From assembly GCA_037481715.1 (NCBI GenBank), contig JBBFLD010000011.1, positions 1-64,000 on the forward strand: a DNA stretch of 64,000 bases. Direction: 5' to 3'. The translations under genes were made by a program, and so were the position numbers. This DNA comes from Rosettibacter sp037481715. GTDB lineage: Bacteria; Bacteroidota; Ignavibacteria; Ignavibacteriales; Melioribacteraceae. Numbering within the stretch: position 1 is the stretch's first letter; every line of letters starts with the position of its first letter. The notes under the pieces are model-generated. The model made no database searches and had not been told where the DNA came from. It was given only the letters and a program-made list of their open reading frames with translations. Below, one piece after another: positions 32,212-42,828 of this stretch.

Positions 32212-33753
32212 TTACTCCGGCAAATTTATTCTGAACCAATCTACATCTACGAATCCACCAGTATTTTTTGTAGCATAATTGAATATACAAAATTTATTTC
32301 CTGTAAAAATAGAAAGATTAAACTGCATCAATAAATTATTCCCAAGTTGTTTGAATGTTTGATTATCGATGCTGTAAGCAAAGGAAGCTTTGCTGGTTCC
32401 ATATTCTGCCATTGCTCTCAAATAAATTATTGAAGAATTAATTTCTGTAGAATCAATTAAAGAACCATTATTAATCATTATGACATATTTTTTCCCGTTA
32501 TTATTTTTAATACCAATGAATGCATAAGGGTCCTGAAATACCGCCAGTCCAGCGATATCACCATCTTTCATACTGTCAATATGCATTTTAATTGTTGCAG
32601 TAGTTACAAAAGTTTTTGAGTAATATGCAAAAATTCTTTGTGTAAGTGTGTTTCGTGCTTCTCTTAAATTAGAAACAACTTTGACAGTTCTGAGTCTTAA
32701 AAAACCAGGATTTTCTGTCAACGACCATTTTGATGGTTCGGGGTTATGATTCCACCCCCATTGTAATCCTAATTTTGTGCTGTCAAATTCATCTGATGTT
32801 GGCAAAATTTTTATTGGATAATTTTTGCCAACATTAGGTTTTCTGTATGTAATTACACCTTTTCCATTAATTCCAGCTAAGGGCCAATCATCAATCCATG
32901 TTATAGGCTGTAAAGATGGGAAGCGGCCAAAGGCGCCCCCATCTTGAAAAATTATTGTCCACCATTCTCCGGTTTGAGTTTGAATAAGAGCTCCCTGATG
33001 TAAACCAGTACCTAAATAGGAAGTATCTCTTATTACAATTTTTTGTTCATACGGTCCATAAATATTTTTAGAGCGAAGTGCAACCTGAAATCCATCTCTT
33101 CCACCATAAGTGCAATATAAATAGTAATAACCGTTTATTTTGTAAACATGTGTGCCTTCAAGACCAGGGCGAATGTTTCCAGTAAAAACCAAAACATCAT
33201 CTCCCTTTGGATGAAAATTTGTATCGAGTTCAGTTACGTAAATTTTATTATATCCATGAGCAACATAAATTTTCCCATCGTCATCAAAAAATAATCCGGG
33301 GTCATAAAATCCTTTTGGGAGCTTTCTTATTTGCCATGGTCCTTCGGGTTTATCAGCTGTGCATAAAAAACCGCCTTCATCAAGTGTAATGAATAATAAA
33401 TAAAATTTTCCATTATGATATTTGAAGCTAGTTGCCCACTGCCCATGAGAATATCTATTACAGCCTTCAAGATTATAACACGGACTGAAATCAAATCTTT
33501 CTACAGCATTAGCACAATATTCCCAGTTAACAAGGTCATAGGACTTTAATATTGTAACACCTGGAAAAATAAACATTGTTGTTGTAACCATGTAATAAAC
33601 AGAATCAACACGAATTACATCAGGGTCAGGAAAGTCTGAATAAATTATTGGATTAGTGTATGTTCCATCTCCGTTATCACTGCATAAATTTTGTGCTTCT
33701 AAATTTCCAAGCAGAGCAATTAAGATTATTATTTTATATAAAAGTAATCTCAT
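32212..33753 (-). CDS. GH43 beta-xylosidase / alpha-L-arabinofuranosidase, two-domain
   Basis: The protein has 513 residues with a signal peptide (to about residue 20). The five-bladed propeller (about 32-310) has the catalytic Asp in NPIIYSDFPDPDVIR, the pKa-setting Asp in FYDPGLFFDDDG and the general-acid Glu in RPGLEGTHVYK. Residues 320-513 are a C-terminal beta-sandwich (DEFDSTKLGLQWGWNHNPEP, PGFLRLRT), typical of the two-domain beta-xylosidase subgroup. It releases xylose or arabinose from xylo-oligosaccharides. It has no type IX tail, so it is probably periplasmic. It is the last gene of the leftward locus, 13 bases after the xylanase gene. Confidence 0.9.
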   Translation of the reverse strand: MRLLLYKIIILIALLGNLEAQNLCSDNGDGTYTNPIIYSDFPDPDVIRVDSVYYMVTTTMFIFPGVTILKSYDLVNWEYCANAVERFDFSPCYNLEGCNRYSHGQWATSFKYHNGKFYLLFITLDEGGFLCTADKPEGPWQIRKLPKGFYDPGLFFDDDGKIYVAHGYNKIYVTELDTNFHPKGDDVLVFTGNIRPGLEGTHVYKINGYYYLYCTYGGRDGFQVALRSKNIYGPYEQKIVIRDTSYLGTGLHQGALIQTQTGEWWTIIFQDGGAFGRFPSLQPITWIDDWPLAGINGKGVITYRKPNVGKNYPIKILPTSDEFDSTKLGLQWGWNHNPEPSKWSLTENPGFLRLRTVKVVSNLREARNTLTQRIFAYYSKTFVTTATIKMHIDSMKDGDIAGLAVFQDPYAFIGIKNNNGKKYVIMINNGSLIDSTEINSSIIYLRAMAEYGTSKASFAYSIDNQTFKQLGNNLLMQFNLSIFTGNKFCIFNYATKNTGGFVDVDWFRINLPE

Positions 33754-33766
33754 TGAGCTTCCAGCA

Positions 33767-36313
33767 TTATTTTATTAACATTAGTTTCTTTGTGGCTGAA
33801 AATTTATCAGCAGTTAATCTGTAGAGATATATTCCAGAACTGAGATTGCTTCCATCAAATTGAACTTTATAATGACCTGGTTGACGAATTCCTTCAAACA
33901 AAGTTTTTACTTCCTGTCCCAATAAATTGTATACTTTCAAACTGATATAACTTGTGTAAGGCACATCATAGCTTATTGTGGTTGATGGATTAAAAGGATT
34001 TGGATAATTATTGTACAAATTAAATGCTTGAGGAATTTCAGACTTCTCTTCAACAGAAACTACAACCTTCACAGTATCAAGATAATTTCTTAACCAAACT
34101 AATGCTGGTCTTTCAGTTCCATCAGTATTAATTAAATAAGCGCGTTGTTCATTTCTCCATAAGCCAGGTCTCCATCCCCAAAGAGTTATTCCTTTAACAC
34201 CTGGATGTTCATATAATACAGGGAAAACTCGTTTGTATTCATTTAATTGAACATCATCAGTTGGACCATCAATATCTAACTCTGTTACATAAATTGGCAG
34301 ACCGGTAGATGCTAAAGAATCGAGATTTCGTTTCATTAGTAAAGCAGTAGCATTTGCTGTTGTGAATGCATGTCCTTGTACACCAATAGCATCAATTAAA
34401 TTTTCTGATTGAAGTAATCTTATGAGTTTAAGATATTGTGAAGTGCTTGAAGTACTGTTGATAATGTTGTAATCATTTATCATTAATTTAGTTTTCTTTG
34501 GAAAGATTTCACGTGCCATTCTGAATGCATTAATTACCCAGTCCCAGCCGGTTGCACCATTACCACCGAGAGCATCTTTGTAATTTGCTCGTCCACTATT
34601 TCCATCAGGTGGATTATGACCCGGCAAAGGTTCATTTACAACTTGTAAGAAATCAATATCGGGATATCTATTTGCAACAGCTTGATACCATTCACGAATT
34701 TCTTTTAGCTGTTCATCTTTGGGAAGTGAATTAATCCATGATGGTTGCTGAGCACCCCAGATAAGAACATGAAACATGAATGGAAAACCATTATCCTTTG
34801 CTAATTTATATGCTGCATCTAATGCAGTCCAGTTCATACTGTTTCTTACTCCTTCAACGCTGCCCCATTTACCGGAATTTTCCGGAATAACCTGATTCCA
34901 GTAGTATACAAAATTTTCTATTTGAGAAGGACTATGAATATTTCCAACAAATTTAGGTTGCTTATGAGCTAATGGTGGACCGCTCCATGGAATAACAGGT
35001 TCAACAGGAATAGATGTACCTTCCTGAATACTGTCAAGATTTGCTACGGTGAATAATAAATTTGCTTTGCCAAATGCAATTTTGTCTATGTCCAATCCAT
35101 CTTCACGGCTTGCAATTTGAAAAGTTTTGGTAAGACTATCCAGACTAACATAGAAGACATGTCCTTGAGCACCTGAGTAAGTATTTTTGGAAACATTCAC
35201 CCATTTCCATACACCTGAGCCAACTGCACCTACATTATCAACAATATCAGTAGGATTGGAAAAACCAGCACCACCAAGTCCATTTACAAATACCCAATCA
35301 GCTCTTGCTGTATCGTTTTTAATACCAAAACCTCTTCCATAGAAAAAGCTGTCGTCGTTATATCCACCAGAACCAACACGAACACGCAAGAATAAATTGT
35401 AATGCCCAGAATCAGGAAATGTAACTTGGTATGTTGCTATTCTGTTGCTGTCAGCTGGTGCTGTTAGTCCTGTATAATTAACTGTTGTTGTGATGTATGA
35501 TATGTTTCCGTCCTGTTTAATTATAAAATAGCTGCCAAGTTTTCCTGATTCAGCTTCGACCACGACTGGTTTATTTACAGCAGTAAGATTTGATGTGTTA
35601 TACAAATAAGTAATTTCATCTGATGTTAATGCTTTATTGTAAATGTTGAATTCATAAATTTCTCCTTTCCATGTAGGGTCATTATCATAAACACTCTTAG
35701 CAAGATAGGCAAAGTTATTGCTAATGTTTGCAATTTTATTATTATCTGATAACGGTGTTATTGACTGAAGTTGTCCATCGATATACAATGTAATATTTTC
35801 TGAATCAATTGTACTTACCATTTGATGAACATTGCCGTCATCCAGTTCTGGACCATCTACACCTGACTCGTTTGCCCATGGAGTTGATTCATCAAGACAG
35901 GAAATCGCTGCACGACTTTTATCGTCGGCTCTTGCAGGGGTAATGAAAAAATAATTAACACCAATTGTATTTCTTGTATTACCAAAAGAAACAATCATAT
36001 GAAAACCAGTGTTGCCTTTAGGAACAGACTTAAACCATATTTCAAATGTAAGAGCCTGATATTGATTAATAGAAATTGAATTTGCTGGCAACACAAGCCA
36101 TGAATTTGATGCTGTGGTATTGAGGGCACCATTAGAAATTTTGGCATTTCCTGCTAATGTTCCTGCAATACCTTTTATTTTATCTACAGCAGTTCCATCA
36201 TCAAAAGTCCATGAGTGAATTAAGTTACTTGCAACAGGATTGACCTGTGCAGATAAATCTAAATGAACTATTAATAATAAATAACTAATTAGAGTAAAAA
36301 TTTTTTTAATCAT
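33767..36313 (-). CDS. GH10 endo-beta-1,4-xylanase with LamG domain and type IX sorting tail
   Basis: The protein has 848 residues. In order: signal peptide; LamG/concanavalin-like domain (about 30-240, HSWTFDDGTAVD to EFNIYNKALTSDEI); a CBM-like beta-sandwich (about 248-425, VEAESGKLGSYF); the GH10 barrel (about 455-740) with acid/base Glu561 in VVNEPLPG and nucleophile Glu678 in YVTELDIDGP; and a sorting domain (about 763-848) with NYPNPFNPSTTI and the GIYLYRLTADKF end. It cuts the xylan backbone and should be placed on the cell surface or released by type IX secretion. It is the main backbone-cutting enzyme of the locus. Confidence 0.95.
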   Translation of the reverse strand: MIKKIFTLISYLLLIVHLDLSAQVNPVASNLIHSWTFDDGTAVDKIKGIAGTLAGNAKISNGALNTTASNSWLVLPANSISINQYQALTFEIWFKSVPKGNTGFHMIVSFGNTRNTIGVNYFFITPARADDKSRAAISCLDESTPWANESGVDGPELDDGNVHQMVSTIDSENITLYIDGQLQSITPLSDNNKIANISNNFAYLAKSVYDNDPTWKGEIYEFNIYNKALTSDEITYLYNTSNLTAVNKPVVVEAESGKLGSYFIIKQDGNISYITTTVNYTGLTAPADSNRIATYQVTFPDSGHYNLFLRVRVGSGGYNDDSFFYGRGFGIKNDTARADWVFVNGLGGAGFSNPTDIVDNVGAVGSGVWKWVNVSKNTYSGAQGHVFYVSLDSLTKTFQIASREDGLDIDKIAFGKANLLFTVANLDSIQEGTSIPVEPVIPWSGPPLAHKQPKFVGNIHSPSQIENFVYYWNQVIPENSGKWGSVEGVRNSMNWTALDAAYKLAKDNGFPFMFHVLIWGAQQPSWINSLPKDEQLKEIREWYQAVANRYPDIDFLQVVNEPLPGHNPPDGNSGRANYKDALGGNGATGWDWVINAFRMAREIFPKKTKLMINDYNIINSTSSTSQYLKLIRLLQSENLIDAIGVQGHAFTTANATALLMKRNLDSLASTGLPIYVTELDIDGPTDDVQLNEYKRVFPVLYEHPGVKGITLWGWRPGLWRNEQRAYLINTDGTERPALVWLRNYLDTVKVVVSVEEKSEIPQAFNLYNNYPNPFNPSTTISYDVPYTSYISLKVYNLLGQEVKTLFEGIRQPGHYKVQFDGSNLSSGIYLYRLTADKFSATKKLMLIK

Positions 36314-36349
36314 TTTGATTCCCCATTATTAATTAAAACTTTTCTGAGA

Positions 36350-38602
36350 TTATTTTAATAAAATAAGCTTCTTTGTGTTAATAAAATTATTAGCTGTTAA
36401 TTGATAGAAATATACACCCCCTGAACAATTATTTGCATCCCACTTAAGTGAATAACTTCCAGAAGTTAATTTTCCTGATAAGAGAGTTGTTACTTCTCTT
36501 CCTAGTAAATCAAAAATTTTTAATGACACATTTGAATCATAAGGAATATAAAAACTTATTTTTGTACTGTTATTAAATGGATTGGGATAATTTTGATACA
36601 GCTGGAAATTTTTGAATTTACTTTCACCATATTCTTTCATAGAAGTTAGAGTGTCGTAGGCATTTACAAATCTAAACCAATTTATTCTAAAAAGCTGCTC
36701 TGTGCCTGAACCCACGAATTTAAAATATAAATCGTGATTGCCGCTTACCGTCGAATCAACTTTAGAAGAAAATATTTGATAATTGCTCCAGCTACCAGTG
36801 TTTTCGATTTTGCATTCAGCAATTTTTGAACCTGTATCAATCGAATCAAGCCATACTTCAACTATTCCACCAGATGTGTAACTCGAGGCAGAAATTTCTA
36901 TTGAGACTGGTTTTTTATTATAATCTTTATTCCCAAATTCAACGCCTGCATACATAGCCCAATCGTTATTGTGAATATTGTATAAATAACTACTTGCTGC
37001 AGAAACCCCAAGTCTATTTGCAGCATTTTGAGCTGTAATTTTTGTGTATGCATCTCGATAAATATAAAGGTCAAAATATGCTTCTTTTCCTTTTACATAA
37101 AGACCCTGTCGATTGCCGGTAAAATTATTAAATTGTGTTTGTTCTCGATCAATAGGTGTTGCGTCAATTTCCTTTCCAATTTGTTTCCAGTTACTACCAT
37201 CAGCACTGTAATAACCTGACATGATGTGTTCGTCGCGAACTAATTTCAGCCATACAATATTTCCAATGTTATTTTCAACTTCGTAATATGTTTTATCAAA
37301 GCTAAAAGCAAAAACTTTTTGTCCATTTGAATTTACTGTGCTGTATACTTTAACAGTAAGAGTTTGTGGGCCATTAATTATCCACAAACCTGCTTCGTGA
37401 GATGTTGATGATGGATTAAAATCTAATTTTGTTATCAAAGAATAATTATGCTCTCCATCATTTTTAATAATTGTGTTTGGTTTAGTACTGCTTTTGGGGG
37501 AGAGTCTTAGCCAACCTGGTCTTTCAGTAAGTGAATAAGTATTCGAAGCTGTATAACCTAAGAATGACCATTCAGGATTAAGTTTGTCTGAATCAAAAAA
37601 GTCAGAATGCGGCACAGTCCAGGGAATTCCGCTACTTGGAAGCTTAGGAGCTGCAACACCATCATCAACAGGAAATTGAATTGTTGGAAATCCTTGTTCG
37701 TTGTATTTTACTTGGCACAACAAACCCTGCCTTCCTTGTGCATACCAAAGACTGTTTCCATGATAACTATGTGCAATAACCCAGCTCGTGCTGTCATCAA
37801 GTATTACAGCAGGAGAGATATGATTAGGAGTGTTGTAAAAATATCTTGGACCGGTAAAAATGTTAGTTCCAACAATAGTCCATTTAGATTTATCGTCTGT
37901 TAATGTATCACTTCTCATTACATATTGAGCACCAACAAGATGCTGTGCAAAGCTGTAGTAATAATAACCTTTGTATTTCCACATAACTGGACCTTCAGCC
38001 CAGCTGAATGGATATGAAGGGCCTGGATTTAACCAAGTTAAATCAAGAACTTTGCCCGTTGGTTGACCATCATCACCTAATTCAACTATGTGATTATTAG
38101 GCTGTCCCGCTTTTGTAAGTAAATACCATTTACCAGTGTCTTCATCAATAAAAATTGAATTATCTACTCCCAAACCTGCAGGCATACTTGAAGGAACTCT
38201 CATTCGTGTTGGATTACTCCATGGTCCCTCAGGTTTATCTGCTGTAACAAAATACATACTTCCACCGCCTCTTCCGAAGAAATGCCAGTATTTGCCTTTG
38301 TAATAAACCATATGACCGCCCCATATACCGCCACCTGGATTATCACCATATTCAGACCATGAAGCTGAAACCGGCTGTGCAATTACTTCCCAATGTACTA
38401 AATCTGTTGAACGATAAATTTTAGGTGTTGGATTAAATGAAGAACCAGATGTGTAAAAATATTTTCCAATTTTTGTTAATGTTGGGTCAGGATGGTCACC
38501 TGGTATTACAGGATTCAGATAAGTCTTAAATGAGATTGATTGAGAAATTAATGAAGTAATCAAAATAAAATTTAGAAATAACATCAGTAATAATTTTTTC
38601 AT
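36350..38602 (-). CDS. GH43 enzyme with CBM6-like domain and type IX sorting tail
   Basis: The protein has 750 residues with a signal peptide. The GH43 propeller (about 25-320) has NPVIPGDHPDPTLTK (catalytic Asp), LGVDNSIFIDEDTG, and SWAEGPVMWKYKGYYY (general acid Glu). A beta-sandwich (about 345-530, HSDFFDSDKLNPEWSF) and a CBM6-like domain (about 535-655, YAGVEFGNKDYNKKPVSIE, FRINWFRF) follow, then a sorting tail (about 665-750) with NYPNPFNNSTKI. It probably trims xylose or arabinose at the cell surface next to the GH10 enzyme. A promoter is likely in the 131 bases upstream (TTGTGC, 18 bases, TATATT on the minus strand), since XylR is encoded just before. Confidence 0.9.
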   Translation of the reverse strand: MKKLLLMLFLNFILITSLISQSISFKTYLNPVIPGDHPDPTLTKIGKYFYTSGSSFNPTPKIYRSTDLVHWEVIAQPVSASWSEYGDNPGGGIWGGHMVYYKGKYWHFFGRGGGSMYFVTADKPEGPWSNPTRMRVPSSMPAGLGVDNSIFIDEDTGKWYLLTKAGQPNNHIVELGDDGQPTGKVLDLTWLNPGPSYPFSWAEGPVMWKYKGYYYYSFAQHLVGAQYVMRSDTLTDDKSKWTIVGTNIFTGPRYFYNTPNHISPAVILDDSTSWVIAHSYHGNSLWYAQGRQGLLCQVKYNEQGFPTIQFPVDDGVAAPKLPSSGIPWTVPHSDFFDSDKLNPEWSFLGYTASNTYSLTERPGWLRLSPKSSTKPNTIIKNDGEHNYSLITKLDFNPSSTSHEAGLWIINGPQTLTVKVYSTVNSNGQKVFAFSFDKTYYEVENNIGNIVWLKLVRDEHIMSGYYSADGSNWKQIGKEIDATPIDREQTQFNNFTGNRQGLYVKGKEAYFDLYIYRDAYTKITAQNAANRLGVSAASSYLYNIHNNDWAMYAGVEFGNKDYNKKPVSIEISASSYTSGGIVEVWLDSIDTGSKIAECKIENTGSWSNYQIFSSKVDSTVSGNHDLYFKFVGSGTEQLFRINWFRFVNAYDTLTSMKEYGESKFKNFQLYQNYPNPFNNSTKISFYIPYDSNVSLKIFDLLGREVTTLLSGKLTSGSYSLKWDANNCSGGVYFYQLTANNFINTKKLILLK

Positions 38603-38733
38603 GTAACACCTTATTTTGTTGTAGGGGAGCGAGTCTTGAAATATTTATGTGCTTTATTCAATAATTAATATAGCCAAAGAAATAAAACAAGCACAACCAA
38701 ATTTTGCCAAAAACTAACCAGATAACGTCATTA

Positions 38734-39870
38734 CTAACGAGGCTGGTGAAGTTTACGAAATTCTCTCAAACCAATTCCTTTTTCTCTTTTGAAGTATCTT
38801 GAGATATGTTCAGCATCAGTAAAATTGAAAAGGGAAGTAATCTGTGAGATTGATAAATCTGTTTCAATTAGTAATCTGGCAATCAGTTCTATTCTGATGT
38901 GCTGTATTTGATTGTAAATTGATTTATGAAAAATTTTTTTAAATCTTCGTTCAAGAGTTCTTCTGCTTAAACATGTAGCTTTAACAACATCTTCAACGAG
39001 GATTTTATTTTTTGCATTTTCTTTTATGAACTTAATTGCCTTTGCAACTTCCGAGTCATTAACTGCAACAATGTCTGAAGATTGTCTTTGCACAATATGA
39101 GTAGGAGAAACCAGAATGTTTTCACCAGTTAATTTGTTTTTCTCAATCATGTGATCCATTAACTTTGCAGCATTGAAACCAGCAGCTTCCACATTCAATG
39201 CAATGCTTGAAAGAGGAGGGTCACCCAGTTCACAAACCATAGGGTCATTATCAACTCCAATTACTGCCACATCATCAGGAATTTTTATATTCATTAATTT
39301 GCAAACCTCGAGAATGTGCTGACCACGGTCGTCATTGCATGCAAAAATACCAATAGGTTTAGGAAGTGATTTTATCCAGTTGATTAAATGCTTTTGTTCA
39401 TTTTTCCAGTAAATTTTTTTCCCTTTTGGAGAGACATAGTTATAAGTTTTATAGCCAGCTTCGTTAATAAATTTATTGAAATAAAATTTTCTTCCTTCGG
39501 ACCAATCATATTCATCGAATCCACAGAAAGCAAAATTTTTCAAACCTTTTTCGAGGAAATGTTCAGATGCCATTTTTGCTATTGCATAAGAATCAGTTTT
39601 AATAACAGGAACATCTTTTGGATATTTTGAGTCATGAATTGCAAGGATGGTTGGCTTTTTTAATTTGAGAAGTTCTTTAGAGATTAATGTATCTCTCATT
39701 ATTATTCCATCAGGATTCCAATTTGTAAGATGGGGAATAGAAGATTTTAAATCTATCGGCTCTTTGTAAAATGACCATGGTCCATGCAATTTTGCATATT
39801 GAGTTATGCCAATAATCAAATGTCTTCCAAATGCGCGAGATGTTTCAAGCAATAATACAATTTTTTTCAT
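38734..39870 (-). CDS. xylR: XylR-type xylose-responsive regulator (periplasmic-binding-protein fold plus AraC domain)
   Basis: The protein has 378 residues. Residues 1-270 form a LacI/PBP1-like ligand-binding domain (IVLLLETSRAFGRHLIIGI, IFACNDDRGQHILEVC, VAVIGVDNDPMVCELGDPPLSSI). Residues 275-375 form an AraC-type double helix-turn-helix (VEDVVKATCLSRRTLERRFKK, ISQITSLFNFTDAEHISRYFKREKG). This is the E. coli XylR architecture, which activates on xylose binding. The gene stops 3 bases after the GH2 stop/start zone and lies inside the xylan locus. It probably activates these operons in response to xylose (inference from family). Confidence 0.9.
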   Translation of the reverse strand: MKKIVLLLETSRAFGRHLIIGITQYAKLHGPWSFYKEPIDLKSSIPHLTNWNPDGIIMRDTLISKELLKLKKPTILAIHDSKYPKDVPVIKTDSYAIAKMASEHFLEKGLKNFAFCGFDEYDWSEGRKFYFNKFINEAGYKTYNYVSPKGKKIYWKNEQKHLINWIKSLPKPIGIFACNDDRGQHILEVCKLMNIKIPDDVAVIGVDNDPMVCELGDPPLSSIALNVEAAGFNAAKLMDHMIEKNKLTGENILVSPTHIVQRQSSDIVAVNDSEVAKAIKFIKENAKNKILVEDVVKATCLSRRTLERRFKKIFHKSIYNQIQHIRIELIARLLIETDLSISQITSLFNFTDAEHISRYFKREKGIGLREFRKLHQPR

Positions 39871-39873
39871 CTT

Positions 39874-42642
39874 CTAATCAGAGTATTTTACTTTCTTACA
39901 TTTAATTTCAAGTACACTGCTTTTTAAAAATTCAGACTCAGCTTTAATTCTGATAATTCCTTCTTTGTCTTTCATACTTCTTACAATAACTAATGCTAAA
40001 CCATTAAATGCACGGCGCTGATGAGAAGGGAAAGGAGTTAAGTCTGCAGGATTTCCGTTATCAGTTGCAATTATTTCACCAGGTCCTTCGATACTGAATT
40101 TTATAAGATTATCTGCAAGCGGGCAAACATTTTCTTTATCATCTTCAATTTTAACAGTGATGAAAGCTAAATCTTTTCCATCTGCTTTAATAATTTTATC
40201 ATCCGTTTCCAATTTCAATTGAACAGGTGCACCAGCAGTTCGAACAATATCTTCTGCCCAGAGTTTTCCATTTTTATAAGCAACTACTTTTAGTTCACCA
40301 GGTTCATATACTACATCATCCCATCTTAAACGGTATTCATATCGAGCTTTGCTCTTTCTTCCTAACGACTTTCCATTTAAAAATAATTCTGCTTCATCTC
40401 CGGAAGTGAATACATGAACGGGGATAATTTTTCCAGTACTTTCTTTCCAATTCCAATGAGGTAGGATATGAGCCATTGGAATTTCCGGGCGCCAATATGA
40501 TTGATATAAATAAAATCTGTCTTTCTTAAATCCTGCTAAATCTATAATTCCAAAATATGAGCTGCGTGCAGAGTAATAGGGAGTAGGCTCGCCAAGATAA
40601 TCCCAGCCGCTCCATACAAATCCACCGGCAACAAATGGATGTTTATCGAGTGTTGCAAATACTTTATCAGCAGAAGAACCAAATGGAGCAGTATACAATT
40701 CATAAGCACTCACATACAAATTTTTTGGGTCACCACCCAAACCATCTTTTACTGGAGCACTGATACTTTTTGTGACAGGGAAGATATATGTGCCACGACT
40801 GCTTACTGCTGCAGCATTTTCGCTGCTTAGAATCAATTTATCTGGAAAAGCTTTATGAAATGCTGAATATAGTGGCGGTGTTTTAATTCCTTGAAGGTCT
40901 TTGTATTCCTCTGCATCACGAATGCCTTCTCCCTGATAATTAAGGCTGATGACATCAAACACTTTTGGAAAAGGCATATCTGGTTTTGCATAATTCATCG
41001 ATGCTGTTGTTGGTCTTGTTGGGTCCTCTTCTTTTGCAATATCATTTAATCTTTTTCCAATTGCAGCTCCATCTTCACCTGTGTATTGTTCTCCAACTTC
41101 ATTACCAAGCGACCACATTATAACTGATGGATGATTTCTATCACGACGAATGAATGCTCTTAAATCCTGTTCATGCCATTCTGGGAATATGAGATGAAAA
41201 TCAAGTGGTGTTTTTTTTCTTTCCCAAACATCAAATATTTCATCAACAACAAGAAATCCAAGGCTATCGGTTAATTCAAGAAATTCTGGAGCTGGAGGAT
41301 TATGTGCAGTTCTAATTGCATTACAACCCATTTCTCTTAATAATTTTAATTGACGTAATGCTGCTTTTAAGTTAAAAGCTGCGCCTAATGCACCTAAATC
41401 ATGATGCAGATTTACACCTTTGATTTCAATACGTTCTCCATTTACAAAAATTCCACTATCAGGATTAAATTTGATTGAACGAATTCCAAATTTTGTTTCG
41501 TATGTATCAACAAGTTTATTTTCAACAAATAATTTTGTAATTGCAACATAAAGATTTGGAAATTGAGTTGGCGGCGGTCCCCATAGTTTTGGATTTTTAA
41601 TTGTAATGGAAGATTCAATTTTTGTTTTTTTCTGATTTATGATTGTTGTTTCAACAGGTTTAAGTTCAGCAATCTTTTTCTTCTTTTTACCTTCGAGTGA
41701 AAAAATTTCTGTTATTACTTTTACTTTTTCATTCTTTTTGGAATGATTATTTATAATAATCTCAATATTAATATCTGCAGAATTATTTATTACGTTTTTT
41801 GTTGTGATGAATGTTCCCCAATTAGCTACATGAATTGAATTAGTTTTTATTAACCATACGTTTCGATAAATACCACCGCCCGGATACCATCTTGATGAAG
41901 CTGGAGGATTATCAAGTCTAATTGCCAATTGATTATCTTCACCAAATTTGATGTAAGGTGTAAGATTAAGATACCATGAAGCATAACCATAGGGCCAACC
42001 TCCAACAAGATGACCATTTAACCAAACCATTGCATAAGACATCGCTCCTTCAATTTCAAGATAGATACATTTGTTAGAATCTTCTTTGGGGATAAAAATT
42101 TTTTTTCTATACCATGCTACGCCGGGACTCGGAAGTCTTCCCATTCCACCGCCAACTTCTTTATCATTATTTTTCAGAAATGGTCCCTTTATTGCCCAAT
42201 CGTGTGGTAAATTAATTAACTCCCACTTGCTGTCATCATAATTAAGTTTTACAAAAGGGAAATTTTCACCTGGATTACCTTTTGGACGTATATAATGTTT
42301 GGAAGAATCTTTTATAAATTCATTGCCAGTGGGAAGTATCCATGGTTTCAATACAAATTTGGTTATTAATATTTTTTCTGCTTCTGTTGGTTCAGCATCA
42401 GCAGGCTTGCCATCTTGATTTTCTTTTAACTCAGGACGAACATCATAGATTAAACTATCTGCTTCTTCAATTGAATTATATTTATAAAAGCGCCATCCTT
42501 CGTTAATTAAAATTTTTTCTCTCGAATTTCTTGATCCTTTATTGATTTTATTAATAGCAAGAATACTCACATTAAAAATTGATGCAATTAGAAATATTAA
42601 TATTCCTATTCTCAATAATCTTATTATTTCATATATATTCAT
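39874..42642 (-). CDS. GH2 beta-galactosidase-like enzyme
   Basis: The protein has 922 residues. It has an N-terminal membrane signal, the sugar-binding domain (INEGWRFYKYN to about 270, WYPGGGIYRNVWL), an Ig-like domain, and the catalytic barrel from about 395 (IKGVNLHHDLGALG, MGCNAIRTAHNPPAPE, with acid/base Glu515 in MWSLGNEVGEQ and nucleophile Glu608 in LILSSENAAA). Two more beta-domains follow (DUF4982-like and an Ig-like end, TPFPSHQRRAFNGLALVIV). It likely removes beta-linked galactose from xylan or xyloglucan side chains. It is related to the 54490-57366 enzyme. An insert rich in E/P/A lies at 75-115. Confidence 0.9.
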   Translation of the reverse strand: MNIYEIIRLLRIGILIFLIASIFNVSILAINKINKGSRNSREKILINEGWRFYKYNSIEEADSLIYDVRPELKENQDGKPADAEPTEAEKILITKFVLKPWILPTGNEFIKDSSKHYIRPKGNPGENFPFVKLNYDDSKWELINLPHDWAIKGPFLKNNDKEVGGGMGRLPSPGVAWYRKKIFIPKEDSNKCIYLEIEGAMSYAMVWLNGHLVGGWPYGYASWYLNLTPYIKFGEDNQLAIRLDNPPASSRWYPGGGIYRNVWLIKTNSIHVANWGTFITTKNVINNSADINIEIIINNHSKKNEKVKVITEIFSLEGKKKKKIAELKPVETTIINQKKTKIESSITIKNPKLWGPPPTQFPNLYVAITKLFVENKLVDTYETKFGIRSIKFNPDSGIFVNGERIEIKGVNLHHDLGALGAAFNLKAALRQLKLLREMGCNAIRTAHNPPAPEFLELTDSLGFLVVDEIFDVWERKKTPLDFHLIFPEWHEQDLRAFIRRDRNHPSVIMWSLGNEVGEQYTGEDGAAIGKRLNDIAKEEDPTRPTTASMNYAKPDMPFPKVFDVISLNYQGEGIRDAEEYKDLQGIKTPPLYSAFHKAFPDKLILSSENAAAVSSRGTYIFPVTKSISAPVKDGLGGDPKNLYVSAYELYTAPFGSSADKVFATLDKHPFVAGGFVWSGWDYLGEPTPYYSARSSYFGIIDLAGFKKDRFYLYQSYWRPEIPMAHILPHWNWKESTGKIIPVHVFTSGDEAELFLNGKSLGRKSKARYEYRLRWDDVVYEPGELKVVAYKNGKLWAEDIVRTAGAPVQLKLETDDKIIKADGKDLAFITVKIEDDKENVCPLADNLIKFSIEGPGEIIATDNGNPADLTPFPSHQRRAFNGLALVIVRSMKDKEGIIRIKAESEFLKSSVLEIKCKKVKYSD

Positions 42643-42828
42643 TGTTTTTTCGATATATTTTACCCTATGTTCAAAAATAATTTCTTTTTAAGTTGTTTCT
42701 AAGCTATGCACGCTAATAATAAATTATTTTGTTTAGTAATTCAACAACTATTCTAAAATTATTTTGTATTACTGCATATTATTTTAAAATGAAGATTAGT
42801 GATTTTGAAAATGAAATTACAATTTATA

